DNA of 64,000 nucleotides, taken from Ectothiorhodospiraceae bacterium 2226. GTDB lineage: Bacteria; Pseudomonadota; Gammaproteobacteria; GCA-013348725. The notes beneath the pieces are model-generated. The model had not been told where the DNA came from. It made no database searches and saw nothing but the letters and a program-made list of their open reading frames with translations. Shown piece by piece: positions 8,220-18,755 of the stretch; within the stretch, counting starts at the first letter, position 1, and each line of letters opens with the position of its first letter. The position numbers and the translations under genes are program-made. The DNA lies in contig CP054689.1 in NCBI GenBank assembly GCA_013348725.1, positions 112,501 to 176,500 of the forward strand, in the 5' to 3' direction.

Positions 8220-8771
8220 CTACTGACGCCGCGGCGCAGTGGTACCCCCGCCACCATTGCGGAATTCGTCGCGTAAACGCTGGATCACCTGATCAGTGAG
8301 GTCCACTTGCTCGCTCGCGTACAGCACGGTGTCGCCGAGCAAGACGTCAAAGTTACCGTCCTTCGCCAGCGCAACGATAACCTCGTAAACACGTCGATGC
8401 AGGCGCCCGAGCTCTTCGTTACGGCGCATGTTGAGGTCCTCGCGGTACTCCTCCTGCCCGCGATTCACGTCGCGCCGGAGACCCATGATGTCGCGCTCGA
8501 GGTTGCGCCGCTCGGCCTCACTCATCACCGCGCCGTCTCTTGCCAAGCGGTCCTCGAGATTCTTGAGTTGGCGCTGCGCGTTGACCAATTCACGTTCCCG
8601 CGGGGCAAACTCGGCCTCGAGCTTCTTGCTGGCCGCCTCGGCCTGCGGGGCCTCCTCCAGCACCCGTGCGGTGTTGACCACGCCGATCTTGAGCGCATCG
8701 GCCCAAGCGGTGGGCATGGCGGACAGAAGGACACCTACAAGGACGCCTATGGCTATTGTTCGATGGATCAT
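8220..8771 (-). CDS. skp: Periplasmic chaperone Skp/OmpH
   Basis: Skp is a periplasmic trimeric chaperone that holds unfolded outer-membrane proteins on their way to BamA. The 183-residue precursor has a Sec signal peptide (residues 1-25, MIHRTIAIGVLVGVL, cut after AWA), a first strand DALKIGVVNTARVLEEAPQA and a long charged coiled coil of about 90 residues that forms the tentacles. It follows bamA by ten bases and precedes lpxD by one, the usual bamA-skp-lpxD arrangement. Confidence 0.95.
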   Translation of the reverse strand: MIHRTIAIGVLVGVLLSAMPTAWADALKIGVVNTARVLEEAPQAEAASKKLEAEFAPRERELVNAQRQLKNLEDRLARDGAVMSEAERRNLERDIMGLRRDVNRGQEEYREDLNMRRNEELGRLHRRVYEVIVALAKDGNFDVLLGDTVLYASEQVDLTDQVIQRLRDEFRNGGGGTTAPRRQ

Positions 8772-8781
8772 GAATTCGCCC

Positions 8782-11085
8782 CTAGAAGCCTGTCCCCAAG
8801 GTGAACTGGAAGGTTTCCGTTCTATCGTCCGGCTCAGCGTTCAAGGCCCGCGCCAAGCTGAACCGCAACACGCCCACCGGGCTCAGCCACGTGAGCGAGA
8901 CACCGGCGGCATAGCGCAGATCGCCCAGGTCGATGCGTTCCCGTTCCCACTGATTCTCAGCGACCTCACGGCGCCCGTACACGTTACCGGCGTCAAGGAA
9001 CAGGCCCATGCGTACGGTTCGGCCATTCTCCCCAAACGGCGGCGGGAAAATCAACTCCGCATTGCCGACTATGCGCGCGTGGCCACCGATTGGGTTGTTC
9101 CACTCGTCTCGCGGTCCAAGGCTGTTACCGCGGTAGCCGCGCACGGAATGGCTGCCCCCGGCGTAGAAATGCTCGTATGGCGGTAGCGTGCTGTCGCCGC
9201 CATAACCCGAGCCGTATCCCAAGTCGGCGTTGAGCGCCAGGGCGATCTGGTCGCGCAGCGGGAAATAGCGTTGGTGGCGCAGTCGCGCCTTGTAGTACTG
9301 AAGATCGGAACCGGGGGCGGCCGTCTCCAGGCTCACGCTGCTGAGGGCGCCGCGGGTGGGAAAGATGGCCCGGTTGCGCGTGTCGTGCGTGAGCCCGGAG
9401 GTCAGCTTGTAGGCACCGAACTGGTCGCCGTTCTCCGCGATGAAATCGTGGATGAATTCGGGCGTGCGCTGCAGCGTACGGATGGTCGTATTCTCGTAGT
9501 CCGCGCCCAGGCGCAACGTGGTGAACTCGGTCAGCGGGATGCCGTAGTTCACGCCGCCGCCGTAGGCGTCGGTGCTGTAGGCGGACACCAACGCCGCCTC
9601 CGCATCGGTCTCGCGGTAGAACACCCGAAAACCGCGGCTCACGCCGTCCATGGTGTGGTATGGATTGGTGTAGCTCACGTCATAGACGTTGGAGACTTCA
9701 CTACGCTCGAGGTTCAGCGCCACCCGCTTGCCGGTGCCCATGAAGTTTTCCTGCGCGACGCCGAGGTTGAAGATCACCCCCTGCGTTTCCGCATAGCCCA
9801 CACCGGCCATGATGCTGCCCGTCGGACGCTCGGTCACGTCGATGTTCACGTCGACCAGATCCGGCGCCCCGGCCACCGGCGGCGTCTCGATGTGCACTTC
9901 CTCGAAGAAGCCCAGGCGATCCAGTCGCTCACGCGAACGTTGCACACGCGCAGTGGACAACCAACTGCCCTCCAGCTGGCGCAGCTCGCGGCGCAAGACC
10001 TCGTCGCGCGTACGCGCGTTGCCGGAAATGTTGATCCGCCGCACATAAACGCGGCGCCCGGGATCCACGTAGAACGTCAAAGCGACTTCCTTGGTCTCCT
10101 CGTCGATCTCCGGCACGGGGTTGATGTTGGCGAAGGCGTAGCCTTCATCGCCCAAACGATCGCTGATGCGGTTGCTGGACTCCACGACCTCTCGACGCGA
10201 AAAGGTTGCGCCGGACTGGACCAGCAGGAGTTCGCGTAACTCCTCCTCCGATACGATCAGGTCTCCCGCCAGGCGTACCTCGCTGACGTTGTAACGATCG
10301 CCTTCCGTCACGTTGACGGTGACGTAGATCTCTTGCTTGTCGGGCGTGATCGAGACCTGGGTGGAATCGATGCTGAAGTTGATGAACCCCTGATCCATAT
10401 AATAGGAGCGCAGGTTCTCCAGGTCGCCGGCCAGCTGTTGGCGTGAGTACTGGTCTCGCCGCGACCACAAGGCCCAAGAGGCGCGCGGACGCTGATCGAA
10501 ACGCCGCAGCAACTCGGCATCCGAGAAGGTCGTGTTGCCGACCACATTCACTTGCCGGATGCGGGCCGGCCGACCCTCGATGATGTCGATCGCCACGGCG
10601 ACGCGGTTGCGCTCGAGCGGCGTGACCTCGGTCTTGACGACGGCCCCGTAACGCCCCAACGCGAAGTACTGGCGCTGGAGTTCGAGTTCGACCCGCTCCA
10701 GCATCGAGCGGTTGAACACCCGCCCCTCTGCGAGCCCGAGCTGTCGAAGTGCCTCATCGAGCTGCTCACCACGGATCGCGCGATTGCCGGTGACCTCGAT
10801 CTCGGCAATCGCGGGCCGCTCCTCCACTACGACCACAAGGGCTCCGTCGTCGCGCTGCAGCCGGACGTCGTTGAAGAAATCGGTGCGATACAGCGCGCGG
10901 ATCGCCTCGGCCGCCAGACGCTCGTCCAGAGTGTCGCCGACGTTGACGGGCAGATAGGTGAACAGCGTCCCGGGCGAAATGCGCTCCAAACCCTCTACGC
11001 GGATGTCGCGCACTTCAAACGGCGTCATGGCAAGCGCGGGCGCCAGCCATAGCAGCAACGGCAGGAACAGGAGACGACGCATCAT
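8782..11085 (-). CDS. bamA: Outer membrane assembly factor BamA
   Basis: BamA is the core of the BAM complex that inserts beta-barrel proteins into the outer membrane. The 767-residue precursor has a signal peptide (MMRRLLFLPLLLWLAPALA), five POTRA domains over about 22-420 (the first begins FEVRDIRVEGLERIS) and a C-terminal 16-strand barrel. The loop 6 signature SVRGYRGNSLGPRD and a terminal Phe (FTLGTGF) are present. Length is normal for the family. It follows rseP by seven bases. Confidence 0.98.
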   Translation of the reverse strand: MMRRLLFLPLLLWLAPALAMTPFEVRDIRVEGLERISPGTLFTYLPVNVGDTLDERLAAEAIRALYRTDFFNDVRLQRDDGALVVVVEERPAIAEIEVTGNRAIRGEQLDEALRQLGLAEGRVFNRSMLERVELELQRQYFALGRYGAVVKTEVTPLERNRVAVAIDIIEGRPARIRQVNVVGNTTFSDAELLRRFDQRPRASWALWSRRDQYSRQQLAGDLENLRSYYMDQGFINFSIDSTQVSITPDKQEIYVTVNVTEGDRYNVSEVRLAGDLIVSEEELRELLLVQSGATFSRREVVESSNRISDRLGDEGYAFANINPVPEIDEETKEVALTFYVDPGRRVYVRRINISGNARTRDEVLRRELRQLEGSWLSTARVQRSRERLDRLGFFEEVHIETPPVAGAPDLVDVNIDVTERPTGSIMAGVGYAETQGVIFNLGVAQENFMGTGKRVALNLERSEVSNVYDVSYTNPYHTMDGVSRGFRVFYRETDAEAALVSAYSTDAYGGGVNYGIPLTEFTTLRLGADYENTTIRTLQRTPEFIHDFIAENGDQFGAYKLTSGLTHDTRNRAIFPTRGALSSVSLETAAPGSDLQYYKARLRHQRYFPLRDQIALALNADLGYGSGYGGDSTLPPYEHFYAGGSHSVRGYRGNSLGPRDEWNNPIGGHARIVGNAELIFPPPFGENGRTVRMGLFLDAGNVYGRREVAENQWERERIDLGDLRYAAGVSLTWLSPVGVLRFSLARALNAEPDDRTETFQFTLGTGF

Positions 11086-11092
11086 CGGGCGG

Positions 11093-12442
11093 TCAACGCA
11101 ATAGGCGTGCTAGGTCGTTGTAGAAGGCGAGCGTCATCAACGCCAACAGCATGACGATTCCGATTCGCTGACCGATCAGTTGCGTCTGTTCCGACACCGG
11201 ACTCCCTTTAACGATCTCGACGAGGTAATACAGCAAATGCCCGCCATCCAGCAGCGGAATGGGCAGCAGGTTCAAAATCCCCAGGCTGATGCTGACGATG
11301 GCCAAAAAAGCCAGGAACTGCGCCAGACCTATGCTGGCCGTATGGCCCGCGTACTGCGCAATGGTGATCGGGCCGCTCAGATTCTCCACCGAGGCTTGAC
11401 CCACGATCATCCGGCCGAGCAGGCGCAGCGTCAGGGTGGTCATCTCCCAGGTACGCTCTGCGCCGGACCATGCCGCTTGCAGCGGACCGTAGCGCTCCAC
11501 CCCCATCCAGCTCGGATCGAGCTCGGGCATGCGTACCGCCACACCGATCCTTCCCAACCCATCCGCGTCGGCCACGGGGCGCACGCGCACCTGCACGGGC
11601 TGGCCGCTACGCTCCAGTTCCAGCGTCAGCCACTGACCCGGCCGCTCCGCAATATACGCTGCGAGCCCCTGCCAGTCATCCACCGGCTGCCCGTCGATGC
11701 GCAGCACCCGGTCGCCGGCGACGATCCCGGCCTCGGCCGCCGCGCCCCCGCGCAGCACCTCACCGATGACGGGCGGCACCCGCGGCTGGAAGGGGGTCAA
11801 TCCCAGCGCGCGAATGGCCTCCCGCGGATCGAGATCCGCGCCCATGCGCGGCAGTTCGAGCACCCGCACGGCGCGCTCGCCGGCGGCGTCCTCGACCTCG
11901 ATCCGCACCGGCCCGCCATCCAGCAAATGCGGCAACAAGGCCTCCATGGCCGCGTTCCAAGTCGGCGTCGCGCGCCCCTGTACGGCCACCACGCGCTGTC
12001 CCTGCTCAAGACCCGCCTGAGCCGCCGGGGTTTGCGCGGGCACCTCCCCAAGGATCGCCTGCAGACCGCTCACGCCGATGACGAACATCAGCCAGTACGC
12101 GGCGATGGCAAACAGGAAGTTCGCCGCCGGCCCCGCGGCGACGATCGCGATGCGTTTGCCCACGCTCTGGCGGTTGAACGCCCGCGACAGGTCCTGCTCG
12201 GCCACCGGCGCCTCGCGCTCGTCGAGCATCTTGACGTAGCCGCCGAGCGGCAGTGCGGCGATCACGAACTCGGTACGATCCGCGCCGAAGCGACGGCTGT
12301 ACAGGGGACGCCCGAAGCCGATCGAAAACCGCAACACCTTCACGCCCGCCCGGCGCGCCATCCAGAAATGGCCGAACTCGTGAAACGCGATCAACACGCC
12401 CAAGGCTACCGCAAAGGCGGCCAGGGTATAGAGCAAGTCCAT
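11093..12442 (-). CDS. rseP: Site-2 protease RseP
   Basis: RseP is an inner-membrane zinc metalloprotease that cuts anti-sigma-E within the membrane and clears signal-peptide remnants. The 449-residue protein has the zinc motif HEFGH in the first segment, two PDZ domains (around 125-200 and 205-285) and the third ligand region LLPIPLLDGGHLLYY near 395. The first transmembrane helix is LLYTLAAFAVALGVLIAF and two more are near the C-terminus. ATG at 12442-12440 shares a base with the dxr stop (TGATG), so translation is coupled. A GTG three bases earlier is possible. Confidence 0.96.
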   Translation of the reverse strand: MDLLYTLAAFAVALGVLIAFHEFGHFWMARRAGVKVLRFSIGFGRPLYSRRFGADRTEFVIAALPLGGYVKMLDEREAPVAEQDLSRAFNRQSVGKRIAIVAAGPAANFLFAIAAYWLMFVIGVSGLQAILGEVPAQTPAAQAGLEQGQRVVAVQGRATPTWNAAMEALLPHLLDGGPVRIEVEDAAGERAVRVLELPRMGADLDPREAIRALGLTPFQPRVPPVIGEVLRGGAAAEAGIVAGDRVLRIDGQPVDDWQGLAAYIAERPGQWLTLELERSGQPVQVRVRPVADADGLGRIGVAVRMPELDPSWMGVERYGPLQAAWSGAERTWEMTTLTLRLLGRMIVGQASVENLSGPITIAQYAGHTASIGLAQFLAFLAIVSISLGILNLLPIPLLDGGHLLYYLVEIVKGSPVSEQTQLIGQRIGIVMLLALMTLAFYNDLARLLR

Positions 12443-13629
12443 CACGCCGCGCCCCCATGCGCCGCCAGCGCCTCACGCGCCACCGCCCGCGCGTGCCCGT
12501 CCGCCGCCATAATGTCGTCCAGTTCGTGCACGGGCACCGCCGACACCCGCGCCAGCGCGTGCTCGATCACACCCGCAATCCCGGTGAAGGGTAAGCCCCC
12601 GTCCAGAAACGCGGCCACGGCCACCTCATTGGCGGCGTTCAACACCGCCGGCGCCGTCCCGCCCGCGCGCCAAGCGGCGTAGGCGAGGCCCAGACACGGA
12701 AAGCGCACCGGATCCGGTGCTTGAAAATCCAGCCGGGCGACGGCGCACAGGTCGAGTGGCTGAACGCCCGACGCCAGCCGCTGCGGCCAAGCGAGCGCGT
12801 GCGCGATCGGGGTGCGCATGTCCGGGTTGCCGAGTTGGGCCAGCACCGAACCGTCCACGTACTGCACCAGGGAGTGGATCACGCTCTGCGGATGCAGCAC
12901 CACCTCCACCCGCTCGACGTCGGTACCGAACAGCCAACAGGCCTCGATCACCTCCAGCCCCTTGTTCATCATGGTGGCCGAGTCCACCGAAATCTTTCGG
13001 CCCATCACCCAATTGGGATGCGCGCACGCTTGCTCCGGCGTAACCTGCGCCAAGTCCTCGGGCGCGGTGTCTCGAAACGGACCGCCGGACGCGGTCAACA
13101 GGATGCGCTCCACACCCACCGCCTGCAGACCCTGCTCGAATGCCGGCGGCATGCACTGGAACACGGCGTTGTGCTCGCTGTCGATGGGCAGCAGTTCGGC
13201 GCCGTGGCGGCGCACCTCCTGCATGAACAGCGGCCCCGCCATGACCAGCGCCTCCTTGTTCGCGAGCAGCACGCGTTTGCCCGCACGCGCGGCGGCGAGC
13301 GTCGGGGCCAGACCGGCGGCGCCGACGATGGCTGCCATCACGTAATCGGTCTGCGGCAGCGCCGCCACTTGCGCCAGCGCGTCCTCCCCGACCAGCACCT
13401 CGGTGTCCAGGCCCTCGTCCCGCAGCCGGCGCGCCAGCGTGTCGGCGCCCCGCGGATCACCGAGCACCGCGTACTCGGGACGGTGCACACGGCACTGGGC
13501 GAGCAAGCGCTCCACCTGGGAGTGGGCCGTCAGGGCGACCACGCGAAAACGCTCGGGGTGACGCTGGATGACATCGAGCGTGCTAACCCCGATCGAGCCG
13601 GTCGCGCCCAGCACCGTCACACCGATCAC
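12442..13629 (-). CDS. dxr: 1-deoxy-D-xylulose 5-phosphate reductoisomerase Dxr
   Basis: Dxr makes 2-C-methyl-erythritol 4-phosphate, the second step of the MEP isoprenoid pathway, which feeds uppS upstream in the operon. The product is about 395 residues: NADPH motif [16 protein letters not shown] at the N-terminus, [12 protein letters not shown], metal-site block [14 protein letters not shown] and [11 protein letters not shown]. The start chosen is GTG at 13629, which overlaps the cdsA stop as GTGA and places the Rossmann strand at the usual distance; GTG at 13644 would add five residues. There is no in-frame ATG near the start. Confidence 0.95.
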   Translation of the reverse strand: MIGVTVLGATGSIGVSTLDVIQRHPERFRVVALTAHSQVERLLAQCRVHRPEYAVLGDPRGADTLARRLRDEGLDTEVLVGEDALAQVAALPQTDYVMAAIVGAAGLAPTLAAARAGKRVLLANKEALVMAGPLFMQEVRRHGAELLPIDSEHNAVFQCMPPAFEQGLQAVGVERILLTASGGPFRDTAPEDLAQVTPEQACAHPNWVMGRKISVDSATMMNKGLEVIEACWLFGTDVERVEVVLHPQSVIHSLVQYVDGSVLAQLGNPDMRTPIAHALAWPQRLASGVQPLDLCAVARLDFQAPDPVRFPCLGLAYAAWRAGGTAPAVLNAANEVAVAAFLDGGLPFTGIAGVIEHALARVSAVPVHELDDIMAADGHARAVAREALAAHGGAA

Positions 13630-14456
13630 AGGTATTCCATCCACATGTAACCCAGGAAGAATAAGGGGGCCGCGGCGAGCAGGCTGTCGACTCGGTCGAG
13701 GATGCCACCGTGGCCCGGCAAGATGTGCCCGCTGTCCTTGATGCCGGATGCGCGCTTGAGCATGCTCACCAGTAGATCACCCGTCACGGAGAACAGCACC
13801 GTCACGAGACTCAGCCCCACAAAGTACGGCATGATACCACCGGGCAGGCCCGCCCACAGGAACCCCGCCACGGCGACCGCGGCGGCCGCGATCAACCCGC
13901 CGAGCACCCCCTCGCGCGTCTTGCCGGGACTCACGCGCGGCGCCAGCTTACGCCGCCCGAAACGCCGCCCCGCGAAGAAGGCCCCGCTGTCGGCGGCCCA
14001 CACCAAAGCAAGCACAAACAATACCCAGTAGGGCCCATCTGGCCGGCCGCCGTGGAGCGCGACCAGCACCAGCCAGGCCGGCACCAGGGCGAGCAGCCCC
14101 ATGGCGGCCTTGATCCAAGGGCGGTCCCAGCGCTGGGTCCCGTTCGGGTAGCGCGCAATCAGCGCCAGCGCGATACACCAAAGCGCCGCGATCACACCGC
14201 TCAGCACCCAGAGAGCGACGCTTGGATGCGCCCACCCCAGCCCCCAGGCGAGCAATACGACGACCACGGCGGTGTACGCGCCCCGATGCAGCGGAGCGCG
14301 CCAACCGCACAGCCGGGCCCATTCCCACGCCGCCATGGCGATCAGCAGGGCAGCGCCGGTGGCAAACCAACGGGTCGGCAAGGCGATGATGGCCCACACC
14401 GCGAGCGGCAACAGCACCGCCGCTGTGAGCAAACGTTGGTGCAGGGAACTAAGCAT
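13626..14456 (-). CDS. cdsA: Phosphatidate cytidylyltransferase CdsA
   Basis: CdsA makes CDP-diacylglycerol from CTP and phosphatidate in the inner membrane. The 276-residue product has several hydrophobic helices and, near the C-terminus, the family signature spread over [20 protein letters not shown] and [10 protein letters not shown]. The ATG at 14456 opens [20 protein letters not shown], the first membrane helix, and overlaps uppS by eight bases; upstream in-frame residues read over the uppS 3' end. Its stop overlaps the dxr start. Confidence 0.95.
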   Translation of the reverse strand: MLSSLHQRLLTAAVLLPLAVWAIIALPTRWFATGAALLIAMAAWEWARLCGWRAPLHRGAYTAVVVVLLAWGLGWAHPSVALWVLSGVIAALWCIALALIARYPNGTQRWDRPWIKAAMGLLALVPAWLVLVALHGGRPDGPYWVLFVLALVWAADSGAFFAGRRFGRRKLAPRVSPGKTREGVLGGLIAAAAVAVAGFLWAGLPGGIMPYFVGLSLVTVLFSVTGDLLVSMLKRASGIKDSGHILPGHGGILDRVDSLLAAAPLFFLGYMWMEYL

Positions 14457-15183
14457 GCTGGAGGGCTTCGACCTGCTCGCCGGTGCACCCGAAGCGGCGC
14501 TGACGCTTGGCATACGAGGCGAACGCATCGTCCAGGGCGCCGCGGCCGAAGTCGGGCCAGAGGGTGTCGGTGAAGTACAACTCGCTGTAGACGAGCTGCC
14601 AAATGAGGAAGTTGCTGATGCGCTGCTCGCCCCCGCTGCGGATGAACAAATCCACCGGCGGCAGGTCGCTCAGTGCCAGCTCACCCTCCAGCGCTTCGGG
14701 AGTGATCGCCGCGGGATCGAGTTCGCCCGCCTTGACGCGTTCGGCCAGCGCCTGCGCGGCCCGCGCGATATCCCAACGGCCGCCGTAGTTGATCGCAATC
14801 ACCAGGGTGAGCCCGGTATTGTGCCGGGTGAGGTCTTCCGCGCGCGCGATGCCCTCCTGGATCTCCGCCGCAAAGGCGGTGCGGTCGCCGATGACACGCA
14901 TACGCACATTGTTCTCGTGGAGCTTGCCCACTTCGCGGTTGAGCGCACTCAGCAGCAGGTCCATGAGCAGCCCAACCTCTTTGGCCGGCCGACGCCAGTT
15001 CTCGCTGCTGAAGGCAAACAGGGTGAGGACCTCGACGCCCTTCTCGGCGCAGGCCGCGACCACGTCGCGCACCGCGCGCACGCCGGCCTGATGGCCGGCA
15101 AAGCGCGGCAACATCCGCCGCTTCGCCCAGCGGCCGTTGCCGTCCATGATGATCGCCACGTGGCGAGGAAGCTTGTTGTCCAC
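14449..15183 (-). CDS. uppS: Undecaprenyl diphosphate synthase UppS
   Basis: UppS condenses eight isopentenyl diphosphates with farnesyl diphosphate to give the carrier lipid precursor for peptidoglycan and surface glycans. The 244-residue product has the catalytic motif IIMDGNGRWAKRR at 11-23, LTLFAFSSENWRRP, and the C-terminal block DLFIRSGGEQRISNFLIWQ, ending DFGRGALDDAFASY. The start is GTG at 15181-15183 with a run of G residues upstream. It lies 186 bases after frr; that gap shows no gene and may hold a second promoter. Confidence 0.96.
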   Translation of the reverse strand: MDNKLPRHVAIIMDGNGRWAKRRMLPRFAGHQAGVRAVRDVVAACAEKGVEVLTLFAFSSENWRRPAKEVGLLMDLLLSALNREVGKLHENNVRMRVIGDRTAFAAEIQEGIARAEDLTRHNTGLTLVIAINYGGRWDIARAAQALAERVKAGELDPAAITPEALEGELALSDLPPVDLFIRSGGEQRISNFLIWQLVYSELYFTDTLWPDFGRGALDDAFASYAKRQRRFGCTGEQVEALQHA

Positions 15184-15369
15184 GGCGCCCCCCGGATGAT
15201 GTGCTGGCGACCATAGGGCCGCTTCGTGATGGATGCAACGAGTGGCATCGTAGCGCGAACCCGGTGGGGTCGGCGGCTCCGATCAACGGAGCGCTGCCCC
15301 GCGCGCCCCGACGCGCCATAGTGTGTCTCGCCGGGAGACGCGCCCTTCGGTAACCCAACGCAGCGCGCG

Positions 15370-15927
15370 TTAGATCTCCATCAGGTCTTTTTCCTTGAGC
15401 TCGATGAGCTTGTCGATCTCCGCCACGTACTTATCAGTCAGCTTCTGGACCTCGTCCTGCGCGCGGCGCTCATCGTCCTCGCTGATCTCCTTTTCCTTGA
15501 GCAGCGCCTTGAGGTCGTTGAGGGCGTCCCGGCGCACGTTGCGCACCGCGACGCGAGCCCCCTCGCCTTCTTGCCGCACCACACGGGTCATGTCGCGCCG
15601 ACGCTCCTCCGTCAACGGCGGCAACGGTACCCGGATGACGGTACCGGAGGTGGCCGGATTCAGGCCCAGGTCCGACGTCATGATGGCCTTCTCGACCGCC
15701 GAGACCATCTGCTTTTCCCACGGCTGTACCGTGAGCGTACGGGCGTCGCTCGCGCTGACGGTGGCGACTTGGCTGAGCGGCACCTCGGAGCCGTAGTACG
15801 GCACCACGATGTGGTCGAGCAGGCTGGTATGGGCGCGGCCGGTGCGCAGCTTGGTCAACTCGCCCTGCAAGGCCTCGACGCTCTTGGCCATACGGCGCTC
15901 GGCGTCTCGCTTGATGTCCTCGATCAT
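15370..15927 (-). CDS. frr: Ribosome recycling factor
   Basis: Frr, with EF-G, splits post-termination ribosomes. The 185-residue product has normal length and the family features [60 protein letters not shown] and the C-terminal helix [19 protein letters not shown]. Its ATG overlaps the pyrH stop as ATGA. The tsf-pyrH-frr order is standard. Confidence 0.97.
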   Translation of the reverse strand: MIEDIKRDAERRMAKSVEALQGELTKLRTGRAHTSLLDHIVVPYYGSEVPLSQVATVSASDARTLTVQPWEKQMVSAVEKAIMTSDLGLNPATSGTVIRVPLPPLTEERRRDMTRVVRQEGEGARVAVRNVRRDALNDLKALLKEKEISEDDERRAQDEVQKLTDKYVAEIDKLIELKEKDLMEI

Positions 15928-16673
15928 TCTTCGCCTCCCGGGACCACCATCGTCCCTTCGTCCTCGCCCCGAACGACCCGCAGCAGCGCGCCGGGCTTGT
16001 TCATGTTGTACACCCGCAGGGGCATGCGTTCATCGCGGCAGAGCACGATGGCGGTCGCGTCCATTACGTTGAGCTTACGTTCCAACACCTGGTCGTAGGT
16101 CAGGCGGCGATAGCGCTCGGCGTTGGGATTGCGCACGGGGTCGTCGGAATACACCCCGTCGACCTTGGTCGCCTTGATCACCACGTCGGCGCCGATCTCC
16201 ATGCCGCGCAGGCTGGCCGCCGAGTCCGTGGTAAAAAACGGGTTACCAGTGCCGGCGGCGAAGATCACCACCCGCTTCTTTTCCAGGTGACGCACGGCGC
16301 GGCGACGGATGTAATCCTCGCATACCTTATTGATAGGCAGCGCGGACATAACCCGCACGTACATGCCTTCACGCTCCAGGGCGTCCTGCAACGACAGTGC
16401 GTTGATCACCGTGGCGAGCATGCCCATATGATCGGCCGTCGAGCGGTCCATGCCTTCCGAGGCCAGGCTCACCCCGCGGAAGATGTTGCCGCCGCCGATA
16501 ACCAAGGCGACCTCGACCCCGAGGTCGACCACCTCGCGGATCTCGCGCGCGACCCGCTTGATGACCTCGGGATCGATACCGAAGCTCTTGTCGCCCATCA
16601 GCGCCTCACCGCTGAGCTTCAGCAGGATACGGCGGTAGGCCACCGGGCTCGGTTGCGCCTGTTCCTCTGCCAC
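15924..16673 (-). CDS. pyrH: UMP kinase PyrH
   Basis: PyrH phosphorylates UMP to UDP, so it feeds UTP and the UDP-sugars used by the lipid A genes downstream. The 249-residue amino-acid-kinase-fold protein has [13 protein letters not shown] near residue 15, [30 protein letters not shown] and [12 protein letters not shown]. It is slightly longer than E. coli PyrH because of an N-terminal extension ([13 protein letters not shown]). It lies three bases after tsf. Confidence 0.97.
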   Translation of the reverse strand: MAEEQAQPSPVAYRRILLKLSGEALMGDKSFGIDPEVIKRVAREIREVVDLGVEVALVIGGGNIFRGVSLASEGMDRSTADHMGMLATVINALSLQDALEREGMYVRVMSALPINKVCEDYIRRRAVRHLEKKRVVIFAAGTGNPFFTTDSAASLRGMEIGADVVIKATKVDGVYSDDPVRNPNAERYRRLTYDQVLERKLNVMDATAIVLCRDERMPLRVYNMNKPGALLRVVRGEDEGTMVVPGGEE

Positions 16674-16676
16674 GGC

Positions 16677-17555
<879 letters not shown>

Positions 17556-17618
17556 AGTCTTCACCTCGTCCCTGCGCCGACCGCTGCCGCGATCCGCGCT
17601 TTCGATCCGTTACCTAGT

Positions 17619-17642
17619 AAAAGGGGGCGCTGCGCCCCCTTT
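17619..17642 (-). terminator. rpsB-tsf intergenic hairpin (attenuator)
   Basis: AAAGGGGGCGC and its complement GCGCCCCCTTT flank a central T; read on the minus strand it forms a stem of about nine pairs followed by four T residues (complement of 17619-17622). It lies 18 bases after the rpsB stop and about 64 before tsf. The short T-run suggests partial termination, lowering tsf and downstream expression relative to rpsB. Confidence 0.6.
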
Positions 17643-17660
17643 GTGTGTCTGCCGCGGCGC

Positions 17661-18494
17661 TTACTCGGCGTCCGCTGCGCCCTCCGCCTGCTCCGCCTTG
17701 GCGGGCTGCTTGCGGGCGCGCTTCGGCGCCGCCTCGCCTTCGGCCTCGGGCTCGGCCGCCGCTTCATCCACTTCCACGAAGTCGTCACTCTTGCCGGTGC
17801 CGATGTTCGGGTTGGAGGCACGACCCTCGATGACCGCGTCGGCCGCGGCGCGCACATACAGCTGCACCGCGCGAATGGCGTCGTCGTTGCCCGGAATGAC
17901 GTAGTCCACGCCGTCGGGCGTGTTGTTGGTGTCCACCACCGCCGCCACCGGGATGCCGAGCTTGACGGCCTCGCGGATCGCGATCTTCTCGTGACCCACG
18001 TCGATGATGAACAGCGCGTCGGGCAGGCGCCCCATGTCCTTGATGCCGCCCAGGCTACGCTCGAGCTTCTCCTGCTCGCGCCGCAACATGAGGGCTTCCT
18101 TCTTGCCCATGCGATCGAAGGTGCCGTCGGCGGCCATTCCCTCGAGCTCCTTCAGGCGCTTGATGGACTGCATCACCGTCTTGTAGTTGGTGAGCATGCC
18201 ACCCAGCCAGCGATGGTTGACGAACGGCATACCGCAGCGCTCGGCCTCCTCGCGCACGACTGTCTGAGCCGCGCGCTTGGTGCCAACGAAGAGGATAGTC
18301 CCCTTCTTGGCGGCCAGCGAACTCAGGAAGTTCATCGTGTCGTTGAACCGCGAGAGGGTGTGCTCGAGGTTGATGATGTGGATCTTGTTACGGGCACCGA
18401 AGATGAACGGCGCCATCTTGGGATTCCAGAAGCGGGTCTGATGGCCGAAATGGACACCGGCCTCCAGCATTTGACGCATGGACACCTGAGGCAT
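17661..18494 (-). CDS. rpsB: 30S ribosomal protein S2
   Basis: S2 is an essential small-subunit protein. The 277-residue product opens [20 protein letters not shown] and has the family blocks [40 protein letters not shown] and [13 protein letters not shown]. The ATG at 18494 follows AAGGAGA at good spacing; upstream in-frame ATGs lack a binding site and domain support. It carries a long, Ala/Glu/Lys-rich C-terminal tail (about 45 residues after [17 protein letters not shown]), longer than E. coli S2 and probably disordered. A leader of about 155 bases precedes it. Confidence 0.97.
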   Translation of the reverse strand: MPQVSMRQMLEAGVHFGHQTRFWNPKMAPFIFGARNKIHIINLEHTLSRFNDTMNFLSSLAAKKGTILFVGTKRAAQTVVREEAERCGMPFVNHRWLGGMLTNYKTVMQSIKRLKELEGMAADGTFDRMGKKEALMLRREQEKLERSLGGIKDMGRLPDALFIIDVGHEKIAIREAVKLGIPVAAVVDTNNTPDGVDYVIPGNDDAIRAVQLYVRAAADAVIEGRASNPNIGTGKSDDFVEVDEAAAEPEAEGEAAPKRARKQPAKAEQAEGAADAE

Positions 18495-18620
18495 GATGCT
18501 CTCCTTGTATGGGGTTGGGCCTCCACGCATCCCGCGGGCCGACCCCCTGCTCATAAGTTGGCGGGGGCACCCCGGCACCGACGTTGCGGACGCGTGTGTG
18601 GATTAGGCGGATACTCCGCC

Positions 18621-18659
18621 GCCGAGGGCCGCATTTGCCGCCTCGGCGCGCGCTTTATA
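18621..18659 (-). promoter_or_regulatory. rpsB promoter (extended -10) and leader hairpin
   Basis: On the minus strand TGGTATAAA, an extended -10 element, ends at 18654, placing transcription start near 18648. Just downstream 18621-18627 and 18641-18647 form a seven-pair stem (GCCGAGG with CCTCGGC) at the 5' end of the leader. S2 represses its own mRNA in E. coli, so an autoregulatory leader is reasonable, but the structure was only seen by eye. No clear -35 was found. Confidence 0.5.
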
Positions 18660-18708
18660 CCATAGACCGCCGCTACCCGGCAACGCGCGGCTCGCGCGGC
18701 GAGCCGGG

Positions 18709-18714
18709 TATAAT
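18709..18714 (+). promoter_or_regulatory. -10 element of map-glnD promoter
   Basis: A perfect TATAAT in very GC-rich DNA, 42 bases upstream of the map ATG. No good -35 is visible at the usual distance. Transcription would begin near 18721. Confidence 0.5.
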
Positions 18715-18755
18715 CCTCTGAATCGGCGCCCCGGGCGCCCCCTACGGAAGCTGGC

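Noticed and set aside
11180-12682. A 500-codon open frame antisense to rseP and the end of dxr
   Set aside because: rseP has all its motifs on the other strand; this frame is His/Arg/Gln-rich with no domain.
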